DNA of 64,000 bases from CAWDMN01 sp963803155 (GCA_963803155.1 CAWDMN010000048.1:69882-133881); one strand, 5' to 3'. Shown: positions 26,394-35,585, numbered from the stretch's first letter. A program made the numbers and translations. The notes: generated from the sequence alone by a model not told the origin.

Positions 26394-27001
26394 AAGGGGG
26401 CTTTCTCTGCGCGGACGAAAAACCATTCTTTTTCTTCTTCAGCCACAATGCCGCGAGCTCCCAGTTGTTCCAGAATGACGCTCAGCTCCTTGGCGGGCAA
26501 CAGGCGGTCACGATTGACCGGCGCTTCCAATGCATGATGAAATGCGTTCAAATCCTGGCTAGCGGCCATATGGCCTATGGTCAAAATTCCGCTCGGCCGC
26601 AAGGCGCGAAAGAACTGGTTCAAGGCAGAATAGGAATCATCAAAATGAGGAAGGGCGCTGAAGCAGAGAATTAGATCGAAAGTAGGAACAATAAAAGGAA
26701 GCTTCCGGGCATCGCCATGGACATGGAGAACCCGACGGTCGCGAAATTTTTTGGCGTTTTCAAAAAGCATTTGCTCCGCATAGTCCAGCTCCACGATGAC
26801 CTGCGCCTCTGGATACAATTCCATTAAGTCGGCTGTGAGAATGCCCGTCCCACAACCAACATCCAGAATGTGCCGTGGATGCGGGTGTCGTGACCGCTCC
26901 AGATAGGATCGGATTTTCGAGGCTGCATTCGGGATGGTGGGAAACGAGTCCCACCGAGGAGCGAGTTCATTGAAATATTGGCGCTTCTGGTCGTTGTCCA
27001 T
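26387..27001 (-). CDS. Class I SAM-dependent methyltransferase in the nickel operon
   Basis: A 204-residue protein. Motif I HILDVGCGTGILTADL binds SAM near residue 45. Later motifs are VIVELDYAEQML, VHGDARKLPF and FDLILCFSALPHFDD. The N-terminus (YFNELAPRWDSF) is the usual opening of small UbiE-like methyltransferases. The substrate is unknown. It lies between the transporter subunits, overlapping both neighbours, so it is co-expressed with nickel uptake; methylation of a metal-binding small molecule would be one idea, but nothing in the sequence proves it. Confidence 0.83.
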   Translation of the reverse strand: MDNDQKRQYFNELAPRWDSFPTIPNAASKIRSYLERSRHPHPRHILDVGCGTGILTADLMELYPEAQVIVELDYAEQMLFENAKKFRDRRVLHVHGDARKLPFIVPTFDLILCFSALPHFDDSYSALNQFFRALRPSGILTIGHMAASQDLNAFHHALEAPVNRDRLLPAKELSVILEQLGARGIVAEEEKEWFFVRAEKAPLC

Positions 27002-27527
27002 TTGAGAATAAAAGTCCTTTCCTTTTTTGGAGCGCTTTCACTATAAATGGCAAAACAATGATTTGCAGAGCCATTCCCGGCAGCCCTTGAGCAAAATTGG
27101 CCATCGAAATTAGCTTGGAGGGCAAGCCGAACCAGCCCGCCAGATAATACGTCAGAACCAGGGAAGTCAACCGGTTGAAGATCACGCCGCCGATTACAGC
27201 GGGCCAAATCCGGGGCGCCGTTACCCGGAACAAGAATGAAACCATGGCTGACAAAAGTGCCATTTCCACGGACATGCTCAAAAAAAACGGCGGATAGAGC
27301 GGCGGCATCCCCGTGAGCAAGCAACTGGCGATGGGAACAATTGCTCCCGTCAAAACGGCCCAATGCCAAGGCAGAAGGAAGCCATTCAGCATCAAAACCA
27401 AAATCATCGGCAGGAATTTCGAGCCCAGTCCCACCGCATGAAAGCCGATGGGCACAACAATCCCCATTGCCACTAATACTGCGCTGACCACCATGGAACG
27501 CAAGGTTGCGATTGATAGTACCTTCAC
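26967..27527 (-). CDS. ECF transporter substrate-binding (S) component
   Basis: A 186-residue membrane protein with about six hydrophobic segments. The N-terminal VPIGFHAVGLGSKFLPM segment fits the S components that precede CbiQ/CbiO-type genes; the His may take part in substrate binding. It starts 2 bases after the TonB receptor stop and overlaps the methyltransferase by 35 bases. With NikR next door, nickel or a nickel chelate is the likely substrate. It differs from the CbiM/NikM family, which starts with a conserved Met-His pair. Confidence 0.75.
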   Translation of the reverse strand: MKVLSIATLRSMVVSAVLVAMGIVVPIGFHAVGLGSKFLPMILVLMLNGFLLPWHWAVLTGAIVPIASCLLTGMPPLYPPFFLSMSVEMALLSAMVSFLFRVTAPRIWPAVIGGVIFNRLTSLVLTYYLAGWFGLPSKLISMANFAQGLPGMALQIIVLPFIVKALQKRKGLLFSNGQRPEAPIFQ

Positions 27528-27529
27528 GT

Positions 27530-29560
27530 CTAGAACCTCACCGTAAAGCCCATCGCGGCATTAATGCCCGGCATCGGATACCCATTGAGGACTTGATATT
27601 TTCTATTGAAAAGATTCTCCACTGAGGCCAGCAGCGACCAGCGGTTCTTCAAGGGCATCGTTGCATGCACGGTAGCGGCGGTATAGCCCGGCAGTTGGCC
27701 TGAATGTGTTGTATTTACCCAGGTGCGTCCCACCGTCATGCCCCCCAGAGCAATGATGGCTTTTCCGGCATTCACATCCAGGGAGTAATTAAGCTTGTTT
27801 TGAGGCGCATAAGGAGCCAGGTTGGTGGAACTGAGATAGGCATAACCGCCATGGAAGCTGGCGCGGCGATGAACTTGCCAGCGAAGGTTGAGCTCCGCGC
27901 CCCGGTTATAAGCCTGGCCGATATTTTCCAGTCTTAAATTGGGATAGAAGCCCGTAGTTACAATTAAATTGCGGACGTCAGCATAGTAACCGGTCACCCA
28001 ACCCATTACGGAACGGGCAGGCCGGAAATTGAAGGTGGCTTGATAATTCCATAACCGCTCTGGTTGTAACGTGGGCGTCGGCGCTGGAAAGAGGTAGAGT
28101 TCGCGGATCGTGGGATTCCTGAACCCCTTTTCAATGCCCATGGAGACCGAGTAATTTTCACTCAAACGGTAGGCGGCGCCAAATTCCGGGACCGCCACGT
28201 TCCCGCTCACGGAGTTACTTTCGTAACGGAAACCTGCATTCATGGAAAGGCGCGAGGTCGCCCTCCAGCGGGCACGTGAAAAACCTCCGCCTTCACTGAC
28301 ATGATAGTCGCCGAAGCTATAGCTGGTTTTCATGTTCCGTGCGCTGCCGCCATAGCTGGCGCCATCTCCTCCCACTTCCAGCGTTAAGCCTGAGCGCAAC
28401 TGCAAATTCTCATGAATCCGAAAGCCCGTGTTATTGTCCACGGAGCGAAATCCGTCATAGATCATGTGGTGCCCGAAGCTAGAGAACATTTCCAGATTGC
28501 CCCAGATTCTGTCGGTCTTGTTGTTCAGAGCCAGAGTGAAGCCGCCGCGGCCGACTCTTGACCAGGCTCCAGCTTGCGGCGCCTGGACCGCGCCCGGATC
28601 TTCCACATTGAAATGGCCATAACGTCCGTCCGCTGAAATGCTCCAGGTTGGCGTTAGGTCATACTCCAGCCGCAGCGTCCCATCCTGATCCCGGAAGGAA
28701 GAATTGGGCCGATCGCCATTCGTGTATTCAATTCCTCCGGCCACGTTGTAGTGGAAGCGGCCGATTTGTCCTCCGTGAGAAAGACGGTCCTGCCCCGTGT
28801 AATAAGAACCCAACGTTGCAGTAAGTTCTGTATGGAATCCCGCGGAAGGGGGTGGAGGCTCGATTTCCAAGACCCCCCCCATGGCTCGGTTGCCATAGAG
28901 AACCGACGAGGGGCCTTGCGTAATTCGGATACTGCCCACATCCGTGAGCGTGTAGAAATCGGGAATCGGGTGTCCCATCAGCCCCATGACATCAGGACGG
29001 CCATCTACCACCACGAGCAATTCGGTGGTGGGAGATCCGCCGATTCCGCGCAATGTGATGGAATTCGATCCACCCAAGCCATGTCCGAGCACTCCCATTC
29101 GGGTGATGTAAGCGCTGGGCATCAAACGGTCAACCGCGTCATAGACTGTCCGGGCGCCGGTTCGAGAAATCTCCAGGGCGCTGCTTTCAGAAGAGGAACC
29201 TGGGTCCGGCATGTCGCGAACCACGACATCTATAGTGGTTTCCAGAATGGAGGGCTTCAATTGAATAACATAAGGAGTCGGCGATTCAGTTGCAATCTCC
29301 CGGCGGACTGCCCCGAATCCAGGAGCCTCCGCTTTAACCACGGCTGGAAGTGATACCTGCACGGTCGCGCTGCCCGCGCCGTCACTCACCAGTGTTAGTT
29401 TGGGCTGGCCAGGACCGGAGGGGGAGATCGTCAGAGCAGCGCCGGGGATGGCAGCATCCTGGGAATCCCGCACTTGCAGCCGCAGGGTCGCGCACTGTGC
29501 CACAAAGGCCATGAACATGAACGGAATGAGCAAAAACAAAACGATGAGAACTCTTTTCAT
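27530..29560 (-). CDS. TonB-dependent outer-membrane receptor, probably for nickel chelates
   Basis: A 676-residue receptor. Residues 1-23 are a signal peptide, 24-105 a carboxypeptidase-like (CarboxypepD_reg/PEGA) domain, 110-235 the plug (ARTVYDAVDRLMPSAY, SNSITLRGIGG, ITQGPSSVLYGNRAMGG), and the rest a 22-strand-type barrel ending in MGFTVRF with a terminal Phe. It imports a ligand with TonB energy. AAGGAG lies 8 bases before the ATG. The candidate NikR operator stands directly ahead of this ribosome site. The other nickel genes follow as an operon. Confidence 0.9.
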   Translation of the reverse strand: MKRVLIVLFLLIPFMFMAFVAQCATLRLQVRDSQDAAIPGAALTISPSGPGQPKLTLVSDGAGSATVQVSLPAVVKAEAPGFGAVRREIATESPTPYVIQLKPSILETTIDVVVRDMPDPGSSSESSALEISRTGARTVYDAVDRLMPSAYITRMGVLGHGLGGSNSITLRGIGGSPTTELLVVVDGRPDVMGLMGHPIPDFYTLTDVGSIRITQGPSSVLYGNRAMGGVLEIEPPPPSAGFHTELTATLGSYYTGQDRLSHGGQIGRFHYNVAGGIEYTNGDRPNSSFRDQDGTLRLEYDLTPTWSISADGRYGHFNVEDPGAVQAPQAGAWSRVGRGGFTLALNNKTDRIWGNLEMFSSFGHHMIYDGFRSVDNNTGFRIHENLQLRSGLTLEVGGDGASYGGSARNMKTSYSFGDYHVSEGGGFSRARWRATSRLSMNAGFRYESNSVSGNVAVPEFGAAYRLSENYSVSMGIEKGFRNPTIRELYLFPAPTPTLQPERLWNYQATFNFRPARSVMGWVTGYYADVRNLIVTTGFYPNLRLENIGQAYNRGAELNLRWQVHRRASFHGGYAYLSSTNLAPYAPQNKLNYSLDVNAGKAIIALGGMTVGRTWVNTTHSGQLPGYTAATVHATMPLKNRWSLLASVENLFNRKYQVLNGYPMPGINAAMGFTVRF

Positions 29561-29576
29561 GAAATTGTCTCCTTGA

Positions 29577-29603
29577 GTAGCACGATCAATAAAAACGTAA
29601 CAC
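29577..29603 (-). promoter_or_regulatory. Candidate NikR operator before the TonB receptor gene
   Basis: Read on the plus strand, GTAGCAC (29577-29583), 13 bases, then GTAACAC (29597-29603). From memory, the operator proposed for NikR in Deltaproteobacteria is GTGTTAC-N13/14-GTAACAC. One half-site is perfect and the other keeps 4 of 7 bases, and the spacing agrees. It lies 17-43 bases before the receptor start, where a repressor would block transcription. Confidence 0.45.
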
Positions 29604-30289
29604 TACCAAAAAAGACAAATCCATGTCAATTGCCTTTTTGTCTTTTAGAAAACTAAGCACCTTAACTACTGTTTGGAAACTTGCGGTTAGACAGTCTCGT
29701 CATTGCAGCCTCTCAACAACGACTCTTCTGCAGGAATATTGAATCACAGCGAGTAAATGATATTAAATGGAGGTTGGTCTCTATTTGGGGGTAAACATAA
29801 ACTGCTGCGCACCTTACCACTCTCTCTTTTCCTCTCAGACTCTCCTTATTAACGTGTGAAGAGGCTCCCATCTTTCGAATCGCTATTGAATTGGCCTTCT
29901 TCAGCATCTCTCATTTCCGGCTCTGATCAGCCTTTGGATGCAGGCTATTCCCTCCGTCAGCTGCTCTCCTTCGCACAATTATGGGTGCGACTCTCTGCTT
30001 TCATATCCTTTTTCATGTTGGCTTGGATAATGCTTGAATGCAGCCGTTGGTGTTAGGCTTCCCCCTGGAACTCCTTCAGACTGCTTCTCAAGTTCGGACG
30101 CTGGATCAGGCTGCTCCGTTGGCCTGCAAGCATCCCGTCGCGCCAGGATGCAGAACCTGTCACGCGGGTGCGTATTTTGCAGCCTGGCACTTCGTCACGC
30201 CTTCACAGCGCTTGTTTCTACTCATTGAACTGAATCCACCTCTCGCTTGGGTGAAGGTGGGAGTTCAATTCAATGTAAGGAGAAACACC
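29604..30289. other. Intergenic region before the small conserved protein
   Basis: About 690 bases. The open frames at 29856-30056 (plus) and 30034-30228 (plus) have no recognisable domain. The last 60 bases contain an imperfect inverted repeat: TTGAACTGAATCCACC (30224-30239) against GGTGGGAGTTCAATTCAA (about 30256-30273), just before the ribosome site TAAGGAGA. It could be a leader hairpin controlling the gene at 30290. Confidence 0.4.
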
Positions 30290-30556
30290 ATGTCTAAGAA
30301 GCAATCCATTCATCAGGAGTACCAGGAGAAAAATCAGCCGATCAACACCCTTCGACTGGGCCGCGTCAAGGCCACTATCTGGGCCAACAAAACCGAAAAA
30401 GGGACCTTCTATTCGGTCCAGATCGTCCGCATCTATCGGGATGAGGATCAGTGGAAGGAAAGCAGCTGCTTCAATCGGGACGACCTCCCGCTGGTGGCAA
30501 AGCTGGCCGATCTTGCTCACACCTCGATTTTCGAGACTCAAGCCGCTGAAGAATAG
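30290..30556 (+). CDS. Small conserved protein of unknown function
   Basis: An 88-residue soluble protein. The core LGRVKATIWANKTEKGTFYS followed by VQIVRIYRDEDQWKESSCFN resembles short proteins common in Planctomycetes and Verrucomicrobia. No function is known to me, and there are no catalytic residues. ATG 30290 follows TAAGGAGA by 7 bases; frames reaching back to 30038 lack that site. A strong terminator follows 18 bases after the stop, so this is a single-gene unit, probably expressed well. Confidence 0.7.
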   Translation: MSKKQSIHQEYQEKNQPINTLRLGRVKATIWANKTEKGTFYSVQIVRIYRDEDQWKESSCFNRDDLPLVAKLADLAHTSIFETQAAEE

Positions 30557-30573
30557 CGGCATCTTCTCCGGAG

Positions 30574-30606
30574 AGCCCGTCCGCAAGGGCGGGTTTCTCT
30601 TTTTTG
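30574..30606 (+). terminator. Rho-independent terminator
   Basis: The arms AGCCCGTCC (30574-30582) and GGGCGGGTT (30587-30595) pair over nine positions with two wobble pairs around a GCAA tetraloop. The T-rich tail TCTCTTTTTT follows. It ends the transcript of the small gene at 30290. Confidence 0.85.
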
Positions 30607-30660
30607 CATTCTGAGTTCAGCGTTCTGCGTTCATCGTTCGATGTTCTGCGTTTTGGGTTT
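30606..30660. repeat. Short intergenic repeats of GTTCTGCGTT type
   Basis: The word GTTCTGCGTT occurs at 30622-30631 and 30643-30652, and again at 31410-31419. GTTCAGGGTTC (31403-31413) has its reverse complement in GAACCCTGAAC near 31148-31158. The words enclose the four-helix-bundle gene on both sides. Confidence 0.6.
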
Positions 30661-30679
30661 GATGTTGGGGGATTGGTAG

Positions 30680-31084
30680 CTAAGAAGTGACGACATGATG
30701 GTATTTTGGACCTTTGAAGTCAGACTGGGCAAGGTAGCGCATGAGGCCAACGATAATACTTGCGGTTGAATCGGCTAACGAATAAAGATGTTCGAATTCC
30801 TCCTTGGAGAGATACCCAGCGTCAAGGGCAACATAGAGCTGGGCTTGGACCTCAGCAGCCGAGCCTTTTGCTTGGGATAGATACTGCAGGAATTCCTTAT
30901 TGCCTCCACGTCCATATCCCTCAGCGATATTGGACATCACTGAAACCGCCGCCCGGCGCATCTGATCCTTCAGTCCAAAGTCCCTGGCAAATTCGCCCAC
31001 ACTTGTCGTTACATAAACCACTTTCGCAAGCTCTCTGGCTTTCTGCCATCCTTCGATGTCCTCAAATCTCTTAATCCCGCTCAT
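30680..31084 (-). CDS. Four-helix-bundle protein (23S rRNA intervening-sequence protein family)
   Basis: A 134-residue protein with the family pattern RFEDIEGWQKARELAKVVY, RRAAVSVMSNIAEGYGRGGN, EFLQYLSQAKGSAAEVQAQL and Y-L-x2-EEFEHLY. Members form pentameric four-helix bundles. They were first seen encoded in inserts of leptospiral 23S rRNA genes, though most, as here, lie elsewhere. The function is unknown. ATG 31084 follows GGAGGGAGAT; a GTG/ATG at 31096 is in the site itself. The gene is flanked by short GTTCTGCGTT-type repeats on both sides, as often seen for scattered copies of this family. Confidence 0.88.
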   Translation of the reverse strand: MSGIKRFEDIEGWQKARELAKVVYVTTSVGEFARDFGLKDQMRRAAVSVMSNIAEGYGRGGNKEFLQYLSQAKGSAAEVQAQLYVALDAGYLSKEEFEHLYSLADSTASIIVGLMRYLAQSDFKGPKYHHVVTS

Positions 31085-31276
31085 ATCTCCCTCCAATATA
31101 TGACTGGAAACTCCTCATTCACAAGACTAACCCCGAACGCTTAACGGTGAACCCTGAACCTTATTATAATCGGCCTACGGCAGTGAGGAACTTCCCGCCC
31201 ACCCACGCGCCATCGTCGAGACGAGAAACTTCAGTCAAGTACACAGAAGATTCTCGCCACGACTAAATGCAGGCGC

Positions 31277-31380
31277 TGCGGCTGGAAGAGCACGAGCCGC
31301 GTGGCTCCGCTTTCTTCCGCTGTACGCTGCAGTACACTCGCCACACGGCTCCAGCTCTTTGATCCAGCCGCCCCATTTTT
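31277..31380. repeat. Long imperfect inverted repeat with T-rich tail
   Basis: The left arm (31278-31304) begins GCGGCTGGA and ends AGCCGCGTGG. The right arm (31341-31372) is its reverse complement apart from a few bases and a small bulge. The loop of about 36 bases holds its own short palindrome, TGTAC-N6-GTACA. T-rich sequence follows. It may be a large terminator, a structured leader or a small mobile palindrome. The rest of 31097-31631 holds no supported gene. Confidence 0.6.
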
Positions 31381-31631
31381 TCCTTTGTATCCACTAAGCA
31401 CTGTTCAGGGTTCTGCGTTCTGGGGTTTTAAGTTGAATGGAGAGAGTGTTTAAATTGTGTCCATGGTTTATATCTTGATGAGTGCAATCTCAGTTGGAAA
31501 GCCAAGGTCATTATCCATCGCACGGTTTAAGATTACGCTTTGAATGCAGATCAGATTTCCATAAAATTGTCTTCAAATATGCACTGTTCGAATGGAAGCA
31601 CAGGGACGCCGAGAAATCCTCAAATCAGAAA

Positions 31632-34286
31632 ATGGAACTTGCTATGCTGGTCCGGTTGACTTTTTTCATTCTCCTTCTCTCCCTCTCCTCCCTATGCGCT
31701 GCTCCCAGCCAGGTTGAGGATCCGTACGTCATTCTTGAGGAGGCTAAGCGGCTGGCATGGCTAAACAACTGGTATGCCGCCAAGCCGCTCTTTCAGCAAG
31801 CTGAAAAGCTTTTCGACGATAAGCGAGATCGTAGGAATGCCATCTTCGCAAAAATCGGATGGCTGGTGCCGCAATCGGAAACCATGGTCTATTCAGAAGT
31901 CGCCGATTATTTCACTGCGGAAGCTGAAAATCTAATCGTCAAAAATGATCCGGAATTGCGCCTCTGGTGCCAGGCGGCTAGAGGTTATCTGGAGCTGGAA
32001 ATTGACGTCCATGCTGCCAAAGAGGCTTGGCAGGATGTCCTTTCCATATCACAAAGTCTCGGCAAGAAAGATTGGGAAAACCGCGCCAATGGAGAGCTTG
32101 GGCTAATCGCATTTCTTGAAGGAGATTCCGTCAAGGCTAAAAAATTGGTGGGTGCCGCCTTTTGGACATCTCGCAATTCCGGGGATATCGGCGCACAGAT
32201 TCGGTATGCCTCTTTGCTCGGTCAAGCTTTGATAGAACTTAAAGAATACCAAAAAGCTCTGATCCCGTTGAATGAAGCCATCAGCCAAGCTGAAAAACAG
32301 AAAGATGCTGGTTTGCCCTTTATGGCTGTTTGCAGCAAGTCGAGAGCTCTCATGGGGCTTGGCAAGGAGCGAGAAGCCGAACAGATGCTGGAAGAGCTTC
32401 TCGGTAAAGTGCGGATCAGGAATTTCCAAGGGCAGGAGACATTCATTCTGCAATTGCTTGGGAAGGTCATGCAGAAGATTGACCGTCGAGACAAAGCCCT
32501 TGAGTACTTCCAGCAGGCAGCCCAAATTGCTCAAACAGGGCACTATTACCGTCAGCTTGCCAGCAGCATGCTTGAACTAGCGCAGATCAATCTGGAAAAA
32601 GGGGAGTTATCACAAGCAGAGGAACAAGCCAAAGCAGGCGCTGAGGCCTGTCGAAAAACCGGTGACATCTATTACCTGCCCAGTCATCTTGCGTTGCATG
32701 CCCAGATTCTCACCAAATTGGGTAATGCCGCGGAAGCCAAAGAAAAATATGAGGAAGCGCTCAATCTGATCGATGGGATGCTGGTTGGAATTTCCACGCC
32801 CATACACAAAAGTATGCTCATTAATGCCATGGGAGAGATTCACCAAGAGTATTTCGCCTTTGCGGCTGAACAGGAGGACATTGAATCTGCTTTTAATATC
32901 GTGGAAAGAGCAAGGGGGCGAAGTATTTCTGACTTGCTGCAGAATCGTCCACCGACGAGTCTGGAAAATGGAAGCCATCCTCCCGCACAAGTTGAAATCC
33001 AAATCAACAGACTTCAAAAACGACTTCGCGCCTCTTCAAGTCCTCAGGAAATCAAAGCCATTTACAAAGACTTAAAGTACTATGAGGCTATCCAAGGAAC
33101 TCAATCAGAACCGATTGACAATCCAACCACCACAGTTCCATTGCAGCTTCCCGTCAGTCTGCCATCTCTTCAGAAAAGCCTTGGCAACGGCGAAATTGTC
33201 CTAGAATACCTTTTAAGTGACCCTATGTCTTATTGCTTGGCTATCACTTCAAGGAAGGTCAATTTTGTCAGACTTCCAAGTGAAAAAGAGATTGATCCAA
33301 TAATCGACAAATTTTTGATGGCAATCCGCAACCGCCAGACAGCCACTGTTGAGGCGAAGGGACTTTACTCAGCGCTGTTGTCTCAAGTGATTAAGAATCG
33401 GCCCGAACATCGCTTGATCATCATCTCTGATGGAAAGCTTCATCTGCTGCCGTTTGCGGCCCTGATTGATAAGGATGGGAAATACGTCATGGAGCAGCAT
33501 GTCATTTCGTATGCCCCCTCTTCGACTGTATTGCACCTTTTTAGGAAAACATCACGATTAAAGCCACAGCCATCCAAAGTGCTCGCGGTTGGGGGCATTC
33601 CCTATGGAGGCAATTGGGAGAAAGCCAGCCTTCCAAGCTCTGAAACCATTGTCACTCGAAGCATCGAGGATATCAAAGTATTGAAACCTTTGCCCGCTTC
33701 AATGGAAGAAGCCGCCTTTGTGGCGAACCTGGCAGGCAAGAATGGAGTCCGATTGATGGGGAAGGCAGCCACGGAAACAGCCTTTGTCTCAGAGCCCTTG
33801 AAGGAATTCAAGGTCATCCATCTGGCTGTCCACAGCATCGCGGACAAGGAGAATCCCGACCGGGCAGCGTTGGTCTTTTGGATTGATCGAAACTCCTGGC
33901 GGGATGGGCTTCTTCAAGCTTCTGAAATTCTGAGACTCCCCCTTAAGGCAGATTTGGTAACACTCTCCGCTTGTGACACGGCTGCAGGTGGCTTAAAGGG
34001 ACAGGAAGGGATTGCCAATCTCGCCCGCGCTTTCCTCATGGCGGGTGGGCATAATGTCATTGCCACTCTTTGGCCCGCTGAAGATAATTTCTCGCTGCAA
34101 TTGATGGAAGCCTTCTATTCGAATCTGGCAAATGGAGAGGACCTTGGTTTGGCTCTCTCCAATGCTCAGCGGAAAATGCTCAACAGATACGGCCCCGAAG
34201 CTCTTCCTTTTTATTGGGCCGGATCTACCATTACAGGGGATGGGGCAATGAAGATTTCCTTTCCCAATCGGCAGCCAAAACGATAG
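31632..34286 (+). CDS. Exported TPR-CHAT protein (caspase-like peptidase fold)
   Basis: An 884-residue protein. A signal peptide (residues 1-22, LTFFILLLSLSSLCAA) is followed by TPR repeats over about 25-420 (ALIPLNEAISQAEK, ALEYFQQAAQIAQ, AKEKYEEALNLI). The CHAT domain fills the last 330 residues. The catalytic pair is visible: His in VIHLAVHSIAD (about 734) and Cys in LVTLSACDTAAGG (about 781), then LARAFLMAGGHNVIATLWP. CHAT proteins are caspase relatives that cut proteins. Start 31632 or 31644 is taken because the signal peptide begins there; the frame reaching 31482 adds 50 unlike residues. Export of a CHAT protease is notable. The S41 protease gene follows closely. Confidence 0.85.
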   Translation: MELAMLVRLTFFILLLSLSSLCAAPSQVEDPYVILEEAKRLAWLNNWYAAKPLFQQAEKLFDDKRDRRNAIFAKIGWLVPQSETMVYSEVADYFTAEAENLIVKNDPELRLWCQAARGYLELEIDVHAAKEAWQDVLSISQSLGKKDWENRANGELGLIAFLEGDSVKAKKLVGAAFWTSRNSGDIGAQIRYASLLGQALIELKEYQKALIPLNEAISQAEKQKDAGLPFMAVCSKSRALMGLGKEREAEQMLEELLGKVRIRNFQGQETFILQLLGKVMQKIDRRDKALEYFQQAAQIAQTGHYYRQLASSMLELAQINLEKGELSQAEEQAKAGAEACRKTGDIYYLPSHLALHAQILTKLGNAAEAKEKYEEALNLIDGMLVGISTPIHKSMLINAMGEIHQEYFAFAAEQEDIESAFNIVERARGRSISDLLQNRPPTSLENGSHPPAQVEIQINRLQKRLRASSSPQEIKAIYKDLKYYEAIQGTQSEPIDNPTTTVPLQLPVSLPSLQKSLGNGEIVLEYLLSDPMSYCLAITSRKVNFVRLPSEKEIDPIIDKFLMAIRNRQTATVEAKGLYSALLSQVIKNRPEHRLIIISDGKLHLLPFAALIDKDGKYVMEQHVISYAPSSTVLHLFRKTSRLKPQPSKVLAVGGIPYGGNWEKASLPSSETIVTRSIEDIKVLKPLPASMEEAAFVANLAGKNGVRLMGKAATETAFVSEPLKEFKVIHLAVHSIADKENPDRAALVFWIDRNSWRDGLLQASEILRLPLKADLVTLSACDTAAGGLKGQEGIANLARAFLMAGGHNVIATLWPAEDNFSLQLMEAFYSNLANGEDLGLALSNAQRKMLNRYGPEALPFYWAGSTITGDGAMKISFPNRQPKR

Positions 34287-34336
34287 GTTATTGCATCGGT
34301 AAGGGGGGCACCACCAATTCTATTCACCGAGATTCC

Positions 34337-35584
34337 ATGAAAGATCAAATTCCACAACTCAATGAAAGCCAGCGACTGCAACTCCTGCGGAAGGTTACGA
34401 GTCTGGTGCGGAAGAAGCACTTCAATCCGGCCTTTGCCGGAATGGATTGGTTCGCCTTGGCCGAGGAGCAGACTCCCGCCATCCTTCAATCAAAAACTCC
34501 ACTGGAATTCGAAGAGCTGATGCAAAGGCTCGTTTCCGAGTTGAAAACAAGCCATACGGGATTCGCTCATAGGAGCTTTCGTCGAATGCCGGCCAAACAG
34601 GCTATCAATGCCACATTCATGCGATGTGAAACGGGTCTCGGCATTCGTTGGATTTTCCAAGATGTGCATCCTGGCGGGCCGGCCGACAAGGCGGGCATCG
34701 AGCCAGGAGATATTCTTATCAAAATTGGAGACCACGAAATCGTTCCCCCCGAACAGCCAGTATTTAGGATGAACAGCGAGGTTATAGCAACAGTCTTAAA
34801 AGGCAATCAGAGCTCCAAAGAAGTCCAGTTCGATATCCCTTCTCCCAAGTTTTTAAAGCCCCCCATCGGGGAGCCTGACATCGTCAATCATCGGCTTCTG
34901 GGAGATGGCATCGGCTACATCAAAATCACCATGTTTCCGGGCATTGTGGGAATTGATGTCGCCAATGACATTGATAAGGCAGTTGCCGAACTCAAAAATT
35001 GTCAGCGCATGATCATCGATTTGCGCGGCAATGTCGGCGGCGGCATCGGTGGATTGAGGCTAATGAGCTACTTGACGCCCGGGAAGATGCCTGTTGGCTA
35101 TAGCCTCACGCGTGCCCGGGCGGAAAATGGGTACAAGCGAGAAGAGTTGGTTCAATTTGACAAGATCCCTTCTCGAAAAAGGTCCTTATTTAGCTTAGCA
35201 TTCCGTTATGCATTCGTTGATAAATCCATTGCTGTTGTAACGGAAGGGCTGGGAGCTCAGCCTTTTCACGAGCGGGTAGTCATCCTCGTCAACGAACACA
35301 GCGCCAGCGCCAGTGAAATGATTGCTGCTTTTGCAGTCGAAAACAGGCTGGCGACGATTATTGGAACAAAGACCCCAGGGCGGTTGTTGACCGGATCCAC
35401 TTTTCGATTGGGCCATGGCTTCTATCTTGGCCTGCCTACCGCTTCCTATCTGACTTGGAAAGGGAATCTCATCGAAGGACGAGGCATCACACCCGACATC
35501 GTGGTTGAGAATCAGTATGAGTTTCTGAAAACAGGAAAAGATTGCCAATTGGAAGCGGCGATTGAAAAAGTGAAGACCTTTTGA
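34337..35584 (+). CDS. S41-family (C-terminal-processing) serine protease with PDZ domain
   Basis: A 415-residue protein. An N-terminal helical part is followed by a PDZ domain (GPADKAGIEPGDILIKIGDH, about residues 110-185) and the S41 core: GYIKITMF, MIIDLRGNVGG, the catalytic serine segment NEHSASASEMIAAFA, and the lysine in GTKTPGR. No signal peptide is seen at this start, and the longer frame from 34214 lies inside the CHAT gene without a ribosome site. ATG 34337 lies 50 bases after the CHAT stop, so the two genes are likely co-expressed. A protease pair with a CHAT caspase is unusual. Confidence 0.85.
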   Translation: MKDQIPQLNESQRLQLLRKVTSLVRKKHFNPAFAGMDWFALAEEQTPAILQSKTPLEFEELMQRLVSELKTSHTGFAHRSFRRMPAKQAINATFMRCETGLGIRWIFQDVHPGGPADKAGIEPGDILIKIGDHEIVPPEQPVFRMNSEVIATVLKGNQSSKEVQFDIPSPKFLKPPIGEPDIVNHRLLGDGIGYIKITMFPGIVGIDVANDIDKAVAELKNCQRMIIDLRGNVGGGIGGLRLMSYLTPGKMPVGYSLTRARAENGYKREELVQFDKIPSRKRSLFSLAFRYAFVDKSIAVVTEGLGAQPFHERVVILVNEHSASASEMIAAFAVENRLATIIGTKTPGRLLTGSTFRLGHGFYLGLPTASYLTWKGNLIEGRGITPDIVVENQYEFLKTGKDCQLEAAIEKVKTF

Positions 35585-35585
35585 G

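Noticed and set aside
31277..31380. The long palindrome as a CRISPR or att site.
   Set aside because: There is only one inverted pair, no direct repeats with spacers and no cas gene.
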